From the NCBI GenBank assembly GCA_013396995.1, contig VWZP01005531.1, forward strand, positions 124,001 through 188,000: a DNA stretch of 64,000 bases, given 5' to 3'. Positions 37,417 through 50,178 of the stretch are shown one piece after another. Under the pieces are notes generated by a model. It was not told where the DNA came from, did not search any database, and saw only the letters and a program-made list of their open reading frames with translations. Positions within the stretch are counted from its first letter, which is position 1, and each line of letters opens with the position of its first letter. The DNA comes from Dicaeum eximium. Its lineage: Eukaryota; Chordata; Aves; Passeriformes; Dicaeidae. The translations under genes were made by a program, and so were the position numbers.

Positions 37417-38496
37417 ATATTAATACATTGGAGGCCATGGTTAATATCTAGTTTTTAGGAAGAATGTAGCAAAAAATTCAATCCATCTTTGAATAAAAAT
37501 GTTTGGGATTTTTAAAAAAGACCATTTCAGACTCATATATATACACAATATAATCATTTAGCCTTGTTAAGAGAGGCTTGCTCACGGAAAAATAATTTTA
37601 AAAGTATACTTAGACAGAATGAAGAACAAAGCAAGGTGGGAAGAAAGCAGCAGTGATAGATCCTTGTTTTCAACAGCTTTTAATAAACTCTCTTGGGAAG
37701 CCAACTGAATTTCATTGAAGGGAGTGAATCAATGGTCCTTCATAAAAAGAAAATCAATTAGAAAGTCATTACCTGAAAATTAGCACTCAAAAAACAAAAT
37801 TCCATTTTAAAGCCAATTAGACTGCATGTCAGTACTAAGTTGAATTGCATTTGCATTGATGTATGCAAAATGATTTACATCCTCCATCCCTAAGAAATGT
37901 AGAGAGTGAAAAATTAAAGAACGTATTTAGAGACACGGCTGAATTTGTTTTTTTGAAGCTATCTATCTCAAGCAGCAGATGACTGTGCTGGGCTTTTAAA
38001 CAGCTTATTATTGTTATTATTGGAATTACAACACTTGAGGAAACCTTACTTCTCCTCCCTATCATAACAACACATAGGAAAACAACTGCGAATGTGAAAG
38101 CCAGAGAGGGAGCTGAAGGGAAGCAAGTACCCTAAGAGCCTCTTTCTCACAATAGCTTGCCACAGTCCTGGCATGATTTGTAACTTTATCCACACCAGAA
38201 AGACAAACAGTTTTAAGTGTAGAGAAGAAGGAGTAGATGGCATCTCACAGAAGAGTTAAAATCTCCTCCTGGGTTGCAGCTAGACAATCAATCCATTCTG
38301 TTTATAGTGATAGGATTAATCCACTATGCCTGGGTCTGCCACCACAGAAGAGGGTGGTATATCCTTCCCTCATGTCTGGTCCGAGTAAAACAGGACAGAG
38401 CAGAACACAGGCCCTGAAGATGAGACGTGGCAGCTTGCAGTGCCAAAGAGGCACTCTGATAAGTATGGCTCAGGGCCATCTTTGCAAGGGAGAGGG

Positions 38497-39237
38497 TGTG
38501 GTAGTGCAATTTTATTGTTGTATACATTTTAGTTTTGTTATAGTTTCCCCTCAGTTGATGTTAATGGTTTGTCCCAGTTACCCCTGTTCACTTGGTTCAA
38601 TCCAGAGTGGTACACTCCCTTGCTCTTGTCAGTTAAGTTGGTGCCTGCTCCTATTTCCAGACCCTTCCCTGCCTATCAAGAAAAGCCCTGTCCTCCTCCC
38701 TTGTCAATCTATGTAGACCCAACCCATTGTTCCAGAACCCTCCATGTCTTTCATGTGATCCCTGTAACCCCATTAGTTGTTAAATTGTAATCCCCCCCCA
38801 TTCTTCCCTTATTGGTTATGATGTCATGTACTCCCTCCTCCTGCTCCTCCCCGAAGGAAACCCAATCGGTTGTTCTCCTACACCCTCCCATTGTACCTCC
38901 CCCCTTTATAAATTACTGTAACGCTGTGTTCTGTGGTTCTTTGTTCCTGACCCCTTACCAAGCTGTGCCTACCCTCTCTCTTGGGCGAAATAAAGCCTGC
39001 TTTGGAGAACTCAGACAAGGACCCCTTCTCTCCTCCTTCGCTCCGGACTCTCTGCATGCTTTCCCTGAGATCTCTGCCCGCCAGTGGGGATTATGTTCCC
39101 TGCTGCACACAGCTACCCGGATCAGACTGTGCCTAGGATCGGGAGCGGCCTCTCTTGGTGTGGCCAGATGGGGAGAAATCCCCTGAGCTAGCCTGGAAAG
39201 AATTTTTCCTGTGCCCTCTAGAGAGCGGGTTGCATCA
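38497..39237 (+). mobile_element. Solo LTR, ERVK-like (6-bp target duplication)
   Basis: A 741-bp solo LTR with termini TGTGGTAGTGC and GGTTGCATCA and perfect 6-bp AGAGGG duplications at 38491-38496 and 39238-39243. TTTATAAAT at 38905-38913 is TATA-like and AATAAA is at 38989-38994; U5 follows. The AATGGTTTGTCCC block near the start is shared with the LTRs at 2358 and 49508. Overlapping frames of up to 159 codons here are Pro/Ser-rich chance frames. It is antisense to the host gene. Confidence 0.88.
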
Positions 39238-39414
39238 AGAGGGCATTGCATCTTTATCTATAACCAGAGATTTATATTAAGGACAGAAGATGAAAATAGA
39301 AGTGTGAATTCATTATTGAATATCAAGTACATCTTAATCACATACTTCACATCATGCACACACTTACATAGAATTAGTTTAAATGGGTAAAATGTTAAGT
39401 GCCATCTTGAAATG

Positions 39415-42400
39415 AGACACTTCGCTGGGCTGGTGCAAATGTTCAAGGGTCAGTCGACAGCAGAGATATCAGTGGTGACTGAGGTCAGTCTTGTGGGGAC
39501 TGTTGGATTGTGCTGTGTGGGAGGATCCCAAGCTCAGGGACACCTAATCAGCTTCCCAAAGCCCCCTCAGGACCCTGCAGCCCTAAGGAGCCCATCAGGA
39601 AAGGAGGGGTCATTGCCAGGAGCCGCTGTCAGGGCATTGCCATTTAAATGTTTCCAGGGAGTGCAAGCAACCAGGGGCAGCAAACAGAAGGGGCAAACAG
39701 GGTATGGCACATTAGAAAGGTGTGGAACATGAGAAGGGTGTGGCACAGCAGTTTGCAGAGATGTTGGTACAGGCAGGTCACAAAGGTAGGGCACAGAACC
39801 TAGGGAGTGAGTCATCACCCATCAAACATTCCATTGGAATGGAAGGTTTTGGGCTTTTCAGGAAAGAGAAGCTAGGGAAGCAAGTAGAGGGAGTAGCACT
39901 GTATGTCAATAACTGGCTGGAGAATATAGGACTCTCCTTAGTGAAGGATGCAGGTCCAGCCAAGAGCTTATGGGAGAAGATTAAAGGGAGGGCAGGGACA
40001 GGGGATGTTATAGTGAGGGCCTGTAGCAGAGCAGTCAGGGGGATGGTGCAGATGAAGCCTTCTGTAGGCAGACAGGAATGGCCTCACATTTGTAAGCTCT
40101 GGTTGTTATGCGGGATTTCAACCACTTGATATTTCTTGGAGGGATAATGTGGCAGGGCACAAGCAATCCCAGAGCTTCCTCAAATGGATAAACAACTTTG
40201 AAAAGCCAACAAAAAGGTGCCACACTGGACCTTGCACTGACCAAGAAGGAGGAGCTGGTGGGGAATGTAGTGCTTCAAGGCTTGGCTGTAGTGACCAGGA
40301 GATGGTGTTTATGAACCTGAGGATAGCGAGGGGGGCATGTAGCAAGCTCACTGCCCTGGACTTCAGGAGAGCAGACGTTCGTCTCTCCAAGGACCTATTT
40401 TGATACAGTCCCATTGGATAGAGCCTTGGAAGGCAGAGGGGCCCAAGATTGCTGGCTGAATTTCAAGGATCACCTGTTCCAAGCTTGGGAGCAAAGTATC
40501 TCATCAAGGAGAAGACTGAGAAAAAATGCCAGGAGGCCTCTATGGATGGATAAGGAGCTGCTGTGCAAACTCAAAGCCAGAAAAGAAACTTTCAGAAAGT
40601 GGACGCAAGGACAGGTGGCCTGAGACGAATACAGGAAAATCATACGGGAAGCTAGAGAAAACCTTAGGGAAACCAAAGACCAGTTAGAATTGAGTATGGC
40701 CAGGGGTACTAATGATAAGAGGAAAGGCTTTTACCTTTGCAAACAAGATAAAGACTAGGGATAATGTGAGCCCTCTCCAGAAGGAAAAAGGAGACCTGAC
40801 TAAGCTGGATGAAGAGAAGTCTGGGGTTCTCAGCCACTTCTGTGCCTCTGTCTTCAATGACAAGTGCTCCAGCCATGCCACTCAAGTCGAGAAAGGAAAA
40901 TGCAGGGACTGGGAGAATGAAAACACTGAGCCCCCTGTAGGAGAGGATCAGGTTTGAGACCATCTAAGGAACCTCAATGTGCACAAGTCCATGGGACCCA
41001 ATGAGGTCCAAATACACGTCCTGAGGGAGTTGGCAGATGAAGTTACTAAGCTACCACCCGTAACTTTTGAAAAATCCTGGCAGACAGGTAAATTCCCTGA
41101 TGACTGGAAAAAGTGAAATGTAGGTCCCACTTTTAAAAAAGGAAAAGACTGGAGGAACTAAAGACCAATCAGTCTCACCTCTGTGCCAGGCAAGGTCATG
41201 GAGAAGATTCTCCTGTAAACAATGCTAAGGTACAAGGAAAAGAAACATGTGATTGGTAATAGGTGGCCTCAGAAAAGGGAAATCATGCCTGACAAATCTG
41301 GTAACCTTCCATGACAGGGCTACAGCACTGGTGGACAGGGACAGGGCAACGGACATTGCCTATCTGGAGTTAGGCCAAGTGTTTGGTACTGCCTTAGAGA
41401 ACATCCTTGTCTTGTTGTCATCCTTGTTAGAGAGGTATGAATTTGATGGATGGACCATTGGGTGGATGAAGAACTGGCTGGATGACAAAGAGTCCACACC
41501 GACACCAGGAAAAAGTGGTGTTCCTCTCGGGTCAGTACTGGGACCAATGTTTTACAACATTTTTGGCAGTGACATGGACAATGGGATCAAGTGCACCCTC
41601 AGAAAGCTTGCTGATGACACCAAGTTCTGTGGTGGTGTAGCTGACACACTGGAAGGAAGGGATAATGCCATCCAGGGGGACCTTGACAGGCTTGAGAGAT
41701 GGTTTGATGCAAACCTCTCTAACTTCAACAAAGCAAAGTACAAGGTCCTACATCTGGGTCACAGCAATGAGCAGAGAAGTGATTGAGAGCAGCCCTGTTA
41801 AGAAAGACTTCGAGGTGATAGGTGATGAAAAACTCCACAAGAGCCAGCCACGTGTGCTCAGCCCAGAAAGCCAATGGAATCCTGGGCTATGTCACAAGGA
41901 GTGTGGCCAGCAGGTCAAAGGGGGTGATTTTGCCCCTTGACTCTGCTCATGGGAGATCCCACCCAGAGTGCTGCATTCAGTCCTGGTGTTTCCAACATAA
42001 GGAGGACATGGAACTGTTGGAGCGAGCTGAGAGGAGGATCACAAAGTTGATAAGAGGACTGGAGCACCTCCCCTTCCTTCCTTCCTTTCTCAGAACATAG
42101 GCTGAGAAGGCTGGAGGTGTTCATCCTGGAGAAGAGAAGGTTGTGTGGAGACCTCATAGGAACCTTCCAGTATCTGAAGAATCCTAGAGGGAAGCTGGAG
42201 AGGGGCTCTTTGTCAGGAGCTGTAGTGACAGGACACAGAGTAATGGGTACAAATTGAAAGAGAGGAAATTTAAGTTAGCTAAGAAGAAATTTTTGTATTG
42301 TGAGTGTGGTTAGACACTGGAACAGGTTGCCCAAGGAGGTTGTGGATGCCTCAACCCTGGCAGTGTTCAAGGCCAAGTTGGATAAGGCCTTGAGCAACTT

Positions 42401-42515
42401 GGTCTAGTGGGGTGTCCCTGCACCTGGCAGGGAGCAGTGGAACTAGATGACCTTTCAGGTCCATTCCAACCCCTTAGCTATGTCTATATGTCTATGTCTA
42501 TAATTCTGTCTTAAT
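39415..42515 (+). pseudogene. CR1 LINE, long but inactivated copy (endonuclease and reverse transcriptase regions)
   Basis: About 3.1 kb of avian CR1. Around 39890-40300 the translation follows the endonuclease part of CR1 ORF2 (GVALYVNNWLEN, SLWEKIKGRAGTGDVIV, and a broken GDFNH-like block). From 40380 it follows LDFRRAD, ALEGRGAQDCWLNFKDHL and KNARRPLWMDKELL. The reverse transcriptase follows: KSCLTNLVTFHD, GVPLGSVLGP at about 41516, and the catalytic-site block LADDTKF at about 41607 (Ala-Asp-Asp retained). The 3' end has the CR1 signature TTTCAGGTCCATTCCAACCC and decayed terminal octamers near 42470-42510. Many stops and frame changes break it, for example a TGA near 40621 and others near 40957 and 41116. 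It cannot encode a working enzyme. The 5' boundary is approximate; the first 300 bp are the least certain. Confidence 0.9.
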
Positions 42516-42900
42516 TCAGGTGGTAAATTGATGTGACAGACATGCTAGACTACCAAGACATCTCTACCAGCTCAGCAGATGTGACACAGGAGGTCTGATA
42601 CTAACCAGCAGCTTGTGGCCAGTCACCATGCCTGAGGTATCGCAGCTGGTGCTGAGCACCTAGATTGAGGAAATGGATTTTCACAGTAGGTGCCTAGAAC
42701 ACGTTTGTGTGTGAGATTAATCCTGCCCTAGGGCTCTCTACTTATCTTCTAGCAATAGAAACTTAGTTCAGTGAAGAAGTTTAGATAAAAATTTTGCCTA
42801 TTCTGGTAACAGTTACTCACACAAATAGATGTATTCTAGGTATTCTATGCCAGAGAAACATTTAGAGTAGAAGGTTCATATGTAAATTCATAGTCATACA

Positions 42901-42957
42901 GATCAGTGTGTTTGGGTTCAGTTATGTATTTAGGATCAGTGTGTTTTGGGCTCAGTT
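42901..42957. repeat. 33-bp imperfect tandem duplication
   Basis: GATCAGTGTGTTTGGGTTCA at 42901 recurs at 42934 as GATCAGTGTGTTTTGGGCTC with a one-base insertion and one substitution. An older short duplication. Confidence 0.8.
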
Positions 42958-45568
42958 TTGACACAAGTCTAATGCCTGGGAACAAAAACCAAAAAAATCC
43001 TATTAGATTGCATTTAAAATGGAGTCATTTGTCTGGGTTGGCAAATTCATTACTATGTTTAGACATAATAATTGAATGAGGTAATTGGCTCAAATCACTT
43101 TGCCATCAAACTGTGGTTCTAAAATCTAGCAAAAAGTCCCTCAAGTGTTAACCTGGATGTATGGAGTGTAAAATTAACAGTAAAATGAAAAAATTTCATG
43201 GCCCAAAATTAGTACAAATAATACAGAATGAGATTTTTTAAAAAAAAATCTAAAGATTGTCACAGGAGTTCTATATTTACAAAATATAAAACCACTATAT
43301 ATCAGGCTTTTATTATTCTTCATTTCATCCATAGCTAACAAAACCTACTTTTAAAACAGTGAAACTTTATATTGCTCTTTCATACAGGATAAAAGATCAT
43401 TATAAAACAAAAATATACCGAAGTTCAGTGTCAGTGTAAGAATATAAAGAGAAGTTTCTAAATGTTCATTTATATTTTATAACTGTAGCTCAGGTTTTTA
43501 CCTCTATTTCCAAATAACCCTAAGTGCATCTCAGCTGAATACCTAGACATCTAAGTCACTGCCTGTGTTTAGGAAGGTAATTTGCTTGCTCATGAGAGGT
43601 CCTCCCAAGAGGAAAGATTTTAGAACTTTTCTCAGCAAGACTACCAAGTATCTTATCTTTTGCTGCAACAGGTCAATCAGTAAGTCAGCTCTGCTTTCTT
43701 TGCACATCATCTGTAAGTTAGAATGCTGACTTCTCATGGGATTTTTTTTGTGTTAAGGGAAAAAGAACTATAGCAGTAAATGATGAGAATATATAAGAAG
43801 TTGGTTCTAATCATGGCTATGCAATGCTGTACTCCTCAAAGTAGCACTAAAACCCTTAGGGTTATGCTGAAAAATTGTTGTGTGGAGCTGAAACTATGCA
43901 CTTGCTTTTGACATATACATCTTGACATAATATTTGAGCGAGTGATCTGACCCATTCTAGGCCTAAGTAAGGCACTACATTTCTGTTCAGGAGAAAGTTT
44001 ATCAATTCAGACATCTACAGAATTTCTAAACTATTTATATTTCTACCTAAATTATGAATTTGAAGTAAATATATCTTCTCAGACTGTAAGTGTACTGATG
44101 CATCTTAAAGGCCATAAAAGTCATGAAAGAACAAACTTTTGTAGAAAGAGCCAAACACTAAGAACTGTGAGAATAGTACTGAGCTATCAAAAGCCTTAAA
44201 ACAGGGAAAAGAACATAGTAGCTAGAGATGAAGAAAAAACAGAAAAAAAAAGAGGAAAAAAAAGGTAATTTTCAATTATAGAGCCAGCAAATACATGTAC
44301 ATTTCTGTAAACTTCTGGTGACAAAGGTCTGGGAACAGCAGAAATCTGGGAATTAGTGGTTGCATTGGGTATTTTCTGCATCTGATTAAGTCTCTATCTC
44401 AAGTTGATTTCATGTTTCAGGGACAGCAGAAACTTTAAGTATTGCCTTCTCAACATGATAAGACACTCTCAGACTGCAGAGTAGTGCTTTGTATAAGCAG
44501 AGACTTCCAGAACACTGTCCAAAACTTCATTAAATTTGTACAGTGAAAAAACAGTATATTTTCAAAAAATCCCTTACTATAATTATTAGACAGAGTTGAG
44601 TTTTTACAAAACCAACAACAACAAAAATTATTAATTTAATTTTTTGTCTGAATTTTTAAAAATAATTCCTAAGTACTTTTCTAAATAGATGTGATCCTAA
44701 CATTAATGAAAAGTTCTTCTGTTAGTGAAAATCTGTACATTCCTGTATACCTTGCTTATGCTTTAATGAAGGCCAAAACATCCTTTCCTTCAGCAGCAAG
44801 GCTGATCTTACTGAATCACAGAAAAATTTAGATACAGAGGACGTGTCATTGTTGACATACGTGATATGATATTCTCTCTTTCCACATAGATTCCCCCTAA
44901 ATAGAACCTCTTATTAGCTTACAGACTGAAAAGAAATGGTGATTAGAAAATAAAGTTTCAGGTAGAAGAGAGTGAATATTGTGGATTGGGCAAAAAGTAC
45001 TAAACAGAAAAATCATCTTGCCACACGATAGAAATTATGAGACAACATAAAAAAAATACCATGCTGTGATAATTGAGTAGAGATGTTGGTGTTAGGAAAT
45101 GAATACTCAGGTAGGCTTTTTTTTTCATTAAGGTAGACAAAAATGGATGTAGGCTGCAAAAGCAAAATAACTAATAAAAAGGAAAGGTTCAACATGAAAA
45201 TTATCAATCAGAAACAAAACCTGTAGACAGAATGTTTGACACAACTAAGAAGACAAGATAATTTTTATCCAAAGCAGAATGGAGAACATTACACATGAAA
45301 TGGTAAATCCATTTGCCAGGATTTATGAATCTTTGAAATTTGGACAATAAGGAGTAAAGAACAAAGACTTGGGGAATGATAAGTATTTGAAAATAAGCTA
45401 CATATTTGTCAAATTCAAGAAAGGCAAAATAGCTGCCTAAAAAACTACCATCTTTGAACACTAAATAAATTTTGAAGCAAAGAAAGATGTATAAATCTTT
45501 GAGAAACAATAAAATCCATCAATGGCAGAGCTAAACTAACCCATCTGCTATTTCTTCCACAAGAAATG

Positions 45569-45637
45569 TTTGGGGTTTTTTTTGTTTGGTTTGGTTTTTA
45601 TTTTTTATTTGTTTTGGGTTTTTTGTGTGTGTGGGGT
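45569..45637. repeat. T/G-rich low-complexity tract
   Basis: About 70 bp of T runs separated by GG or GGG, ending in a short (TG)n. Simple sequence with no gene content. Confidence 0.8.
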
Positions 45638-46279
45638 ACTTTTTCTTTTAGGTAACAGAGATGGAATATAGGCAAATTTCAATGTACTGTTTATTATTTA
45701 CTCATGGGACATTAGAAATGGAGATAGAGAAGATGGCAAATAGTGTAAGCTTTGGAAAGGAGCCAAGAGAATGGGATAAGTGAACTAAGATGAGAATTCT
45801 TTGATTGAGTTTTTCAAGAATCATTCTTGGGGTTTGCATTATTTCATTATTAACTCTGACTGAGAAAGTAAGACATGTGATGATGAATGCACAGTTGACA
45901 TGAAGTTTCTTCCAAGGTCAAGGAAAAACTATCAAACATGAACAATGCACTACAGCTTAAGAGACAACAAAGCTGAAGGACCTCACTAGGAACCAAAGGA
46001 TGATTTCTTCTATTATTTGGGGCAAAAGTGGGTAATAAGTGAGGTCTATGGACTGTATTATCAGATACCAAAATAAACAAGTAATGAATCTTTCTTCAGA
46101 CGTGTCAAAAGGCTTCTAGACACTTTGAAACACTAACAGATAAATAAACAGAATATAAAAGGAAAGGAGTGGCAGAAAAGTGAAATGCATTCTTTGCATT
46201 CTCTGGATGAAACGGGGGTGATCTTCCTCATTAATTTCTTCTTTCTAAGGGGTTTTGTCGATTCAGTTTGAAGCAACTT

Positions 46280-47300
46280 TGGAACAAATAGTCAGAATGA
46301 AAAGTAACAAACCACAAAGGCCGACAGTATTCAGCCATGGGTTCTAAAGCAACTCACAGATGAAACAGCTGAATTAGTTACAATGATGTATATAAATTCT
46401 CACCTGAAACTGCTTTGGTGCCTCACCATGGAAGGATGTCAATTTTAAAAAAGCATCCTTCAGAGAGCAAGGGAAAAAACCAGATCATTGAAGGTTGTCA
46501 TCTGTGTTAGACAAAGTCTTATAAGCTAGAATAAGGAAATGACTGTAGACACACAAGTAATTATGTTCTACTTGAGAAGAATAAGCTTGGCTTTTACAAA
46601 ATGATCCATTATTACCAATCCATTGAAGTTCATGAAAAGAGCAAGTGTGGAGCATATGGATAAATGTGATCAATTAAGTTTTCCATAAAGCTGTGGAAAA
46701 TATTCCTCAAAAGCTTTTTAGGTGAGGCAGCCTTATAGTGCATGGAAGGCCCTTAAAAGGTTAGAAGAGAAGCATTAGACAGTGTTAAATTGTAACAGTG
46801 GAAATCTGCAGTGGAATTGCTCTGATACCTGTAATGTTCAGCACACTCATAAGCTATATAGGAAAGAGGGTAAGCAGAGAGACAAGAAAGTTTGCTGGTG
46901 ATACTAAATTATTTATAGTGGTAAGGATGAGAGAGTACTGTGAAGAACTGCAGCAGAATATGTCTTATGAACCTGAATGACTGAAATTAGGTGTAGATAA
47001 ATGTAAAATGCCACATGGGGAAAAGAGTATCCTAATTTCACATAAAAATTATGAGCTCTGAGCTAACCATTACTATTCAGAAGAGAGACCTTAAGATGAT
47101 AATAAATAGTTACTTGAAGCAGTCATTTCAATGCTCAGTAGCAGTTAAAAAGTAAATTAAATGCTAGTACAGGAGTACAGAGAAAATAGTTATGCCACTG
47201 TAAACAGTGCTTCATCCACAGTTTGAATATAACCTGGAGGTCCAGATCCTCACCTCAAAAAGGATATAAAAAAGGAAGCAAAACTTTTATATGAATAAAT
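46280..47300 (+). pseudogene. Ancient CR1 LINE remnant (reverse transcriptase region)
   Basis: Highly diverged but collinear with the amniote CR1 reverse-transcriptase region. AATTTTAAAAAAGCATCCTT with AGAGAGCAAGG at about 46440 matches the 'ttttaaaaaaggntccagagag' block. The GGCTTTTACAAAATGATCC block near 46590 corresponds to the 'catggcttttgtaaagg' region. ATGTTCAGCACACTCATAAG at 46832 matches 'ctgttcaacatattcataa'. The translation RKFAGDTKLF at about 46888 is the decayed FADDTKL active site (the first Asp replaced by Gly), followed by GVDKCKMPHG-like sequence. Traces may run on past 47300. It is much older than the copy at 39415-42515. Confidence 0.7.
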
Positions 47301-49501
47301 ATTCATATAAATAAATAGATATTAATATATTCAGAACAACTGAATAATCTGTAAATTTTTGATCTGGAAAATAAATCACTTTATTGGAACATGAAGAAGC
47401 TCTACAAATCACAAGAAATGTGGAGAGATGTAGGAGGGATCAGCTTTCCCCAGTTTCTTTCTGTCTGAATGTATACTGGGCATCGAATGAAGGTAGGTTC
47501 AACACATTCAAAAAGATAAGCTCAGCAACGGGACAGCAATTTATAATATTTATTACCCCAATCATAGGCACTATAGGCCTGTGTGTTTGTCTAAGAATGA
47601 AGGCTGTGAACGCAATAGGAAAGGATACACTGAGGAATGCTAAATAGCAGTACCACATGTAGCTCAAGAAGTCTTTCACCTGAAACTAATTAGAAGATAG
47701 AAGTGCTTGACATGGAAGCATTGTACATATTCCCTCCAATTTTATTTTCTCCCAGGCATTTCCTTATGAACCATGTGGGAGACACAATAGAAGGATCTTT
47801 CATCTGATTAATTTTGGCCATGCTTAAATTCTTCTTATTCTATTCTATGCAATACATGCACATATAATTGAGTCCCTGCTATATTGCAATAGGAAAGATA
47901 AACTTGATCTTCATATATCTCAACTTCATTTGTTTCAAATCCTTTTCCCTCCATCAGAAATAAGTAAATACTAATGCTGTTTTATGAGGCATTAGAAAAT
48001 GTCCTTGTTCATTGTATAGGCAACCAATTTTATAGTCCTAAAACATGGAAGGGGTATATAGAAAATACACACAGACAAAGCAGAGAAATAGAAAATCTGT
48101 CTCACCAGAGAACCACAGATGTACTTAGCGCACAGGACACAAAGCGGAAAAGAAAATACCTTATGACTGTTGTTTCTAAAATCATTGAATAAAGTAAATG
48201 CTAGCAAGAAAAAGACAAAGATGAGATAAAAAATTGCAGTGGTTGTCAAATATCCATTACTAAAATTAGGATAGAAGTTGGGAAGAGGTTTCTGACCAGC
48301 ATCGGGGGGAAATTATGACAAATTTCAAATAGTTAACAAGGCTAGGAAATCTAACTCAGAGGCAGAGCCTTCATTTGTCTAAACTCTTACCCAAATGTAG
48401 CTGCTACAAAAAAAGATCACATAACCAGATATTACCTATCTAAGAGGTCACTTGTAGATCCCTTTCCTATGGTCATGGGGGTTTGTTTCAGGTTTTGGGA
48501 TTTTTTAAACTGATAAATAAATTTTAAAATAATATATAATCTCACTTCGGTGAATTTCAACAAGTTTTTTGACCAGATTGTGTCAGAATACCTCAACAAA
48601 CTAGGAAATTTATTTCTGTCAGACTGCTAGCTGTAGCTTCAATCACAGTTACAGAAAATTAAACAGAACAGCTGTCAAATACCAGGTTGCTCGATGTTTA
48701 ATTCATGTTCAAACACCTTCTTCAGCAATTTGATGCACTAGAAATGGTTTCCCAGAAGTGACCTCTATTCACTAAGTAAGACAAACAGTGTAAACTTGGT
48801 ACCTGAAAATTACTTGGTTTTTCTTTGATAATAATATCTGAAACACTGAAGACAAAACTACATCTTTTTCTTGTAATTAACATGATTTAATTTAAACAAT
48901 ATTTATAATCTTTGTCTATATCCAGGAAAAATAATTACCTTTAAAGTAATTTAAACTACAACACAATTATCTTCAGTGAGGAGCACTTTATCTGTGGTCT
49001 GTGAGGCAATGAACACACAAAAAACCAGAGTAGATATTCCACTCTACTTTGTCAGAATTTCTCATATTCAAAATATCCATGCACATGTCAATGACAAATG
49101 ATTATTATTGGTAGTAGAATTCTTTTTTCCTTATAAACATTTTCCTATAGACAGAGCTTTGTTCACAAAAAAAATCCACTTGTCAGCTTGGACCAAGGAT
49201 TAACTGCTGTTGATGTAAGCAGACACTGGAAAATCTAACAGAAATAATAATTTGGAAGGATGTTTTCATTATTATTTGTTACAAGTTGCCTAACGATAAG
49301 AGGACCACACCAGGTAGATTTCCCTATCTCTAAAAATCCTTGGTAGGCTGTGCAGAAAGCAGCATGAAATAGATGAGAGAAGGCTGGATAAATAAGAAAA
49401 TTCAAAACTTTGCATAAAAACCCCAAGAAATGTAAATCAAATACTGGAAACCAGAAAGAGGGTTCAAAATGAAATCTAGAGTTTCTGCACCAACAAATAT
49501 G
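47301..49501. other. Intronic sequence, possibly with further CR1 decay products
   Basis: A segment at about 48260-48310 (GGATAGAAGTTGGGAAGAGG then TTTCTGACCAGC) weakly resembles a late CR1 block, but I cannot establish it. Nothing else is supported. Confidence 0.4.
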
Positions 49502-49507
49502 GAAGGT

Positions 49508-50172
49508 TGTTGCGGTTCGTGTTTGTTTTATTAAGTTTACTGTTAAATGGTTTGCCCCAATGTACCCCCGAGTTGGTTTGTCCCTGAACTGTATCCTCTC
49601 CAGAAGCTTTCCTTTATGGTATTCTCCGCCCTTTGTTCCAGCTCCTTCCCTGTCTCTCATTGTAACCCTGCCCCTAGTTCCCAAACCTTCCCTGTCAATC
49701 CTGTCTTGGGCCAATCACCGAGTGTTCTACGCCTTTGGAATTCCCCTATTCCTCCACACCCCATTAGACCATGTGACCTATCCGCTTCTCCCACCTGCCC
49801 CCATTGGCCCTAAGGAACCAATGTAATGTAATGTAATGATGTAATCCCCTCACTCCTCCCCTGAGGATACTTATTGGCTGTTTGTATCCACCCCCTAATT
49901 TGCTAATGTATAAAACCCCCATGCACACTGGTGCTCCGCGCTCTTTGCTCCTGATCCCTTCACCTGGATTAAACTCTACCCAATTGGAACTTCAGACAGC
50001 CTTCACCTTTCTCCTTCATCTGACCCCAGTCATGGCTGTTGCACCTTGCACTGTAGAGCAGGCAGCTCTAAGGGTTCTACTTTTGGCAAACCCTGTGCCA
50101 AGGTAGTTTCCCACTCCTGGCGCAGCACTGGAGTGTCTCAAGAGCTAGCCCAGGCTCCAGTGGGCTGCGTCA
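49508..50172 (+). mobile_element. Solo LTR, ERVK-like (6-bp target duplication)
   Basis: A 665-bp solo LTR with termini TGTTGCGGTTCG and GGGCTGCGTCA and perfect 6-bp GAAGGT duplications at 49502-49507 and 50173-50178. TATAAAA at 49909-49915 and ATTAAA at 49968-49973 mark promoter and poly(A) signal. It contains a short (AATGT)n run at about 49820-49837. It is the closest relative in this window of the minus-strand LTR at 500-1226. No internal genes. Frames of 88 and 159 codons across it are shadows of repeat sequence. It is antisense to the host gene. Confidence 0.9.
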
Positions 50173-50178
50173 GAAGGT

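Larger units (their letters stand above)
42516..46279. other. Intronic sequence without recognised features
   Basis: AT-rich unique sequence between a CR1 and an older CR1. Only a 33-bp tandem duplication and a T/G-rich tract are seen. The 101-codon minus-strand frame at 45204-45509 is Phe/Leu/Tyr-rich, as expected from AT-rich noncoding DNA. Confidence 0.5.

Noticed and set aside
38237..38716. 159-codon plus-strand reading frame
   Set aside because: It crosses the border of the LTR at 38497-39237 and has no recognisable domain; a chance frame in GC-richer repeat DNA.
41253..41786. 177-codon frame with reverse transcriptase motifs as a separate gene
   Set aside because: It is only the best-preserved piece of the broken CR1 ORF2 at 39415-42515.
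49235..49714. 159-codon minus-strand reading frame
   Set aside because: Most of it runs antisense through the LTR at 49508-50172; composition and context fit repeat sequence and not a gene.
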